Below, piece after piece: positions 4,570 through 6,633 of a stretch of DNA of 6,633 nucleotides; position 1 is the first letter of the stretch, and every line of letters begins with the position of its first letter. The notes below the pieces were generated by a model that made no database searches, was not told the DNA's origin, and saw nothing but the letters and a program-made list of their open reading frames with translations. Source of the DNA: DASROJ01 sp035646975 (GTDB taxonomy: Bacteria > Acidobacteriota > Polarisedimenticolia > JACPZX01 > DASXTC01). The stretch covers positions 1 to 6,633 of the forward strand of contig DASROJ010000259.1 of assembly GCA_035646975.1 (NCBI GenBank), read 5' to 3'. A program made the translations under genes and the position numbers.

Positions 4570-5442
4570 ATGCCGTCGTTGCCGCGCCCACCGGGTGACA
4601 TCATTGGCGTCATCGGCGCCGGAACCATGGGCCACGGCATCGCGCATGTCGCCGCCCGCTCCGGTTTCACCGTGATCCTCAATGACATCCGGGGCGATCT
4701 GGTCGACAAGGGGCTGGTCATCATCGGCCAGGAGATGCAGCGCGCGGTGGACAAGGGACGCATGAGCGCGGAGGAGAGAACCGCCGCCCTGGCTCGAATC
4801 CAGCGATCCGATTCGCTCGATGCGTTGCGGGACGCGGACCTCGTGGTGGAGGCGATCGTCGAGAAGGAGCCGGCCAAGGCCGAGCTGTTCGCAGGGCTCG
4901 ACCGGGTCTGCAAGCCGGCGGCGATCCTGGCCACCAACACGTCGTCGATTTCCATCACCCGCATCGCCGCGACCACGAAACGCCCCGACCGCGTCATCGG
5001 GATGCACTTCATGAATCCGGTGCCCGTGATGACACTGGTGGAAGTCATCCGCGGCCACCGGACCTCGGATGAAACAGTCGCCGCGATCATGGCCTGGTCA
5101 CGGGCGATGGGCAAGACAAGCGTCGAGGTGAACGACTATCCGGGCTTTGTCTCCAACCGCGTGCTGATGCCGATGATCAACGAGGCCGTCACGGCGCTGA
5201 TGGAAGGTGTCGCCACCGCCGAAGCGATCGACACGGTCATGAAGCTGGGGATGAATCATCCGATGGGCCCGCTCGCGCTTGCCGATCTGATCGGTCTGGA
5301 CACGTGCCTCAACATCCTCGAGGTGCTGCACGAAGGGTTGGGCGATCCCCGATACCGTCCCTGCCCCCTGCTCAGAAAAATGGTGGATGCCGGCGATCTC
5401 GGAAAGAAAACCGGCCGTGGCTTCTTCGAGTATCCCAGGTAG
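4570..5442 (+). CDS. hbd: 3-hydroxybutyryl-CoA / 3-hydroxyacyl-CoA dehydrogenase
   Basis: Complete 290-residue cytoplasmic enzyme that interconverts (S)-3-hydroxyacyl-CoA and 3-oxoacyl-CoA with NAD(H), acting in beta-oxidation or in butyrate/polyhydroxybutyrate-type metabolism. The length matches single-domain Hbd/PaaH proteins. The NAD-binding Rossmann fold opens with GVIGAGTMGHG (GxGxxG at 16-21), and Asp39 at the end of the second strand suits NAD rather than NADP. The four residues known to be catalytic or substrate-binding in the family are present with correct spacing: Ser125 (NTSS), His146 (HFMNP), Glu158 (LVEVI) and Asn196 (GFVSNR). The C-terminal dimerisation domain contains LGMNHPMGPLALADLIGLD and ends in GKKTGRGFFEYPR. 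The ATG at 4570 has GGAGG five bases upstream; an upstream TTG at 4525 would only add sequence lacking family similarity. No thiolase or enoyl-CoA hydratase gene is adjacent, so the pathway and chain-length preference stay open. Confidence 0.96.
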   Translation: MPSLPRPPGDIIGVIGAGTMGHGIAHVAARSGFTVILNDIRGDLVDKGLVIIGQEMQRAVDKGRMSAEERTAALARIQRSDSLDALRDADLVVEAIVEKEPAKAELFAGLDRVCKPAAILATNTSSISITRIAATTKRPDRVIGMHFMNPVPVMTLVEVIRGHRTSDETVAAIMAWSRAMGKTSVEVNDYPGFVSNRVLMPMINEAVTALMEGVATAEAIDTVMKLGMNHPMGPLALADLIGLDTCLNILEVLHEGLGDPRYRPCPLLRKMVDAGDLGKKTGRGFFEYPR

Positions 5443-5495
5443 GCAGCACGGGCGGGTTGGATGTGACTCCGGGACGGCGCCCTCAGAGAAAGCAG

Positions 5496-6633
5496 ATGCG
5501 GGAAGAGCCGGCGGGGACGGTTGCCGGGCTCACCGCCGATCTGGCGCGCGCCGTGCCGCTGCGCGACAGCATCGCCTACCAGGGGCATCAGCCGGGAACG
5601 CCCGCGCAATGGGCCGAATTGCCGGTGTCGCCCGACGCCTATCCTATTAATGTGCGCCAGGCGCTGTCGGGCGCCGGCATTCAGCGGCTTTACTCGCACC
5701 AGGCCGAAGCGCTCGGGCATCTGGCGGCGGGACGGCATCCGCTCACCGTGACACCCACCGCGAGCGGCAAGAGCCTCATCTACATCCTGCATACGTTGAA
5801 GGTTCTGGCCGAGGATCCCGGAGCCCGGGCGCTGTATCTGTTTCCGTACAAGGCGCTCGAACAGGATCAGCTCGCCGCGTTGCGGGGATTCATCGGCGCG
5901 GCCGGGATGGAGGATCGCGCCACCGCCGCGATCTACGACGGCGACACACCGCCTGCCGAACGCAGGAAGCTGCGCGCCCATCCACCCAGCGTGACGATCA
6001 CCAACCCGGACATGCTCCACCTCGGCTTTCTCGCCTACCATGACGAATGGAAGGAGCTGTTCGCCAACTTGAAGGTCGTGGTGGTGGACGAGCTGCATGT
6101 CTACCGCGGGATCTTCGGATCCCACTTTCATCACGTGATGCGACGTCTGGCCCGCATCTGTCGCCGGCACGGCTCGAACCCGCGTTACATCGTGTCATCG
6201 GCCACCATCGGCAATCCCGGCGAATTCGCCACCTCGCTTCTTGGCCGGGAGTTCTCGGTCGTGGAGCGCTCGGGAGCGCCGAAATCGGGCCAGCACTTCC
6301 TCTTCGTGAATCCCGCCGGGGGAAGCCCGTATACCGCGGCCACATGGCTGATCGAGACCTGCGTCCGGGCCGGCTACCGCACCATCGCGTTCACCAAGGC
6401 CAGGAAGATCACCGAGCTGCTGGCCTCGTGGGTGGCCGGCACCGCCCCCGAGCTGATGCCGCGCATCGCCTCGTACCGGGCCGGCTACCTGCCGTCGGAG
6501 CGGCGCCTGATCGAAGCGCGTCTGGCGAACGGCGACCTGATGGGTGTCATCTCGACCAGCGCGCTGGAGCATGGCATCGATATCGGCGGGCTGGATGTCT
6601 GCATCCTGGTCGGCTACCCGGGCAGCATCACGT
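5496..6633 (+). CDS. SF2 DEAD/DEAH-like helicase, YprA/MrfA type (N-terminal part)
   Basis: First 379 residues of an ATP-dependent superfamily 2 helicase; the frame is open at the right edge. Motifs in order are a Q-motif-like GIQRLYSHQAEAL, Walker A PTASGKS (87-93), motif Ia FPYKALEQDQL, a TNPDMLH block, motif II DELH (198-201) in VVVVDELHVYRGIFGSH, motif III SATIGNP (235-241), motif IV TIAFTKARK (296-304) and motif V TSALEHGIDIGGLD (354-367). The DELH-x-YRG and SATI.NP pattern is typical of YprA/MrfA (SftH-like) helicases. Bacillus MrfA acts in repair of mitomycin-induced DNA damage; family members carry a C-terminal Zn-binding MZB (DUF1998) domain, which would lie beyond the window. The ATG at 5496 is 53 nt after the dehydrogenase stop with only a weak GAGA site. 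GTG at 5463 is in frame and would add 11 residues, so the start is uncertain. I see no terminator between the two genes, so co-transcription is possible. Confidence 0.9.
   Translation, partial: MREEPAGTVAGLTADLARAVPLRDSIAYQGHQPGTPAQWAELPVSPDAYPINVRQALSGAGIQRLYSHQAEALGHLAAGRHPLTVTPTASGKSLIYILHTLKVLAEDPGARALYLFPYKALEQDQLAALRGFIGAAGMEDRATAAIYDGDTPPAERRKLRAHPPSVTITNPDMLHLGFLAYHDEWKELFANLKVVVVDELHVYRGIFGSHFHHVMRRLARICRRHGSNPRYIVSSATIGNPGEFATSLLGREFSVVERSGAPKSGQHFLFVNPAGGSPYTAATWLIETCVRAGYRTIAFTKARKITELLASWVAGTAPELMPRIASYRAGYLPSERRLIEARLANGDLMGVISTSALEHGIDIGGLDVCILVGYPGSIT

Noticed and set aside
4461..5114. 217-residue minus-strand open frame
   Set aside because: It is antisense to the dehydrogenase, whose catalytic residues are all present; no ribosome site or domain supports it.
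5256..6170. 304-residue minus-strand open frame
   Set aside because: It runs antisense across the end of the dehydrogenase and the helicase N-terminus, including Walker A; composition is typical of a shadow frame.

Overview
The window is GC-rich, densely coded DNA from a diderm (Gram-negative-type) bacterium. The evidence for an outer membrane is a lipoprotein of the Wza/polysaccharide-export type. G/C-ending codons dominate in every real gene, which is why long antisense open frames occur throughout. The sequence alone does not fix the phylum; a proteobacterium or an Acidobacteriota-like lineage would both fit. I see no rRNA, tRNA, CRISPR array, insertion sequence or phage gene.

Layout. The left half (1-3610) is a leftward surface-polysaccharide block. 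It is transcribed in the order outer-membrane export lipoprotein (3610-2498), a 212-nt gap holding a 12-bp tandem repeat, a GT4-family glycosyltransferase (2285-1119), then 10 nt later a second GT4 glycosyltransferase (1108 to the left edge, C-terminus cut off). The two transferases would build a glycan on a carrier and the lipoprotein would provide the outer-membrane exit. The flippase, polymerase and inner-membrane co-polymerase expected for such a pathway are not in the window.

The centre (3611-4569) is mostly regulatory or unexplained. From left to right on the plus strand it holds a leader hairpin just upstream of the export gene, a candidate leftward promoter, a candidate leftward terminator overlapping that promoter, and about 190 nt with short GC-rich repeats. 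Next is a small leftward gene for a 67-residue basic protein of unknown function with a strong ribosome-binding site. The divergent control region after it carries a perfect 7-3-7 palindrome, a 21-bp split direct repeat present once near each divergent gene, and a promoter candidate for each direction.

The right half (4570-6633) reads rightward. It encodes a complete NAD-dependent 3-hydroxybutyryl/3-hydroxyacyl-CoA dehydrogenase and, 53 nt downstream, the N-terminal 379 residues of a superfamily 2 helicase of the YprA/MrfA type, cut by the right edge. The two may be co-transcribed, but their functions (acyl-CoA metabolism and probable DNA repair) have no obvious link.

Overall the genes belong to known families. 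The least explained material is the small basic protein and the non-coding repeats around it.
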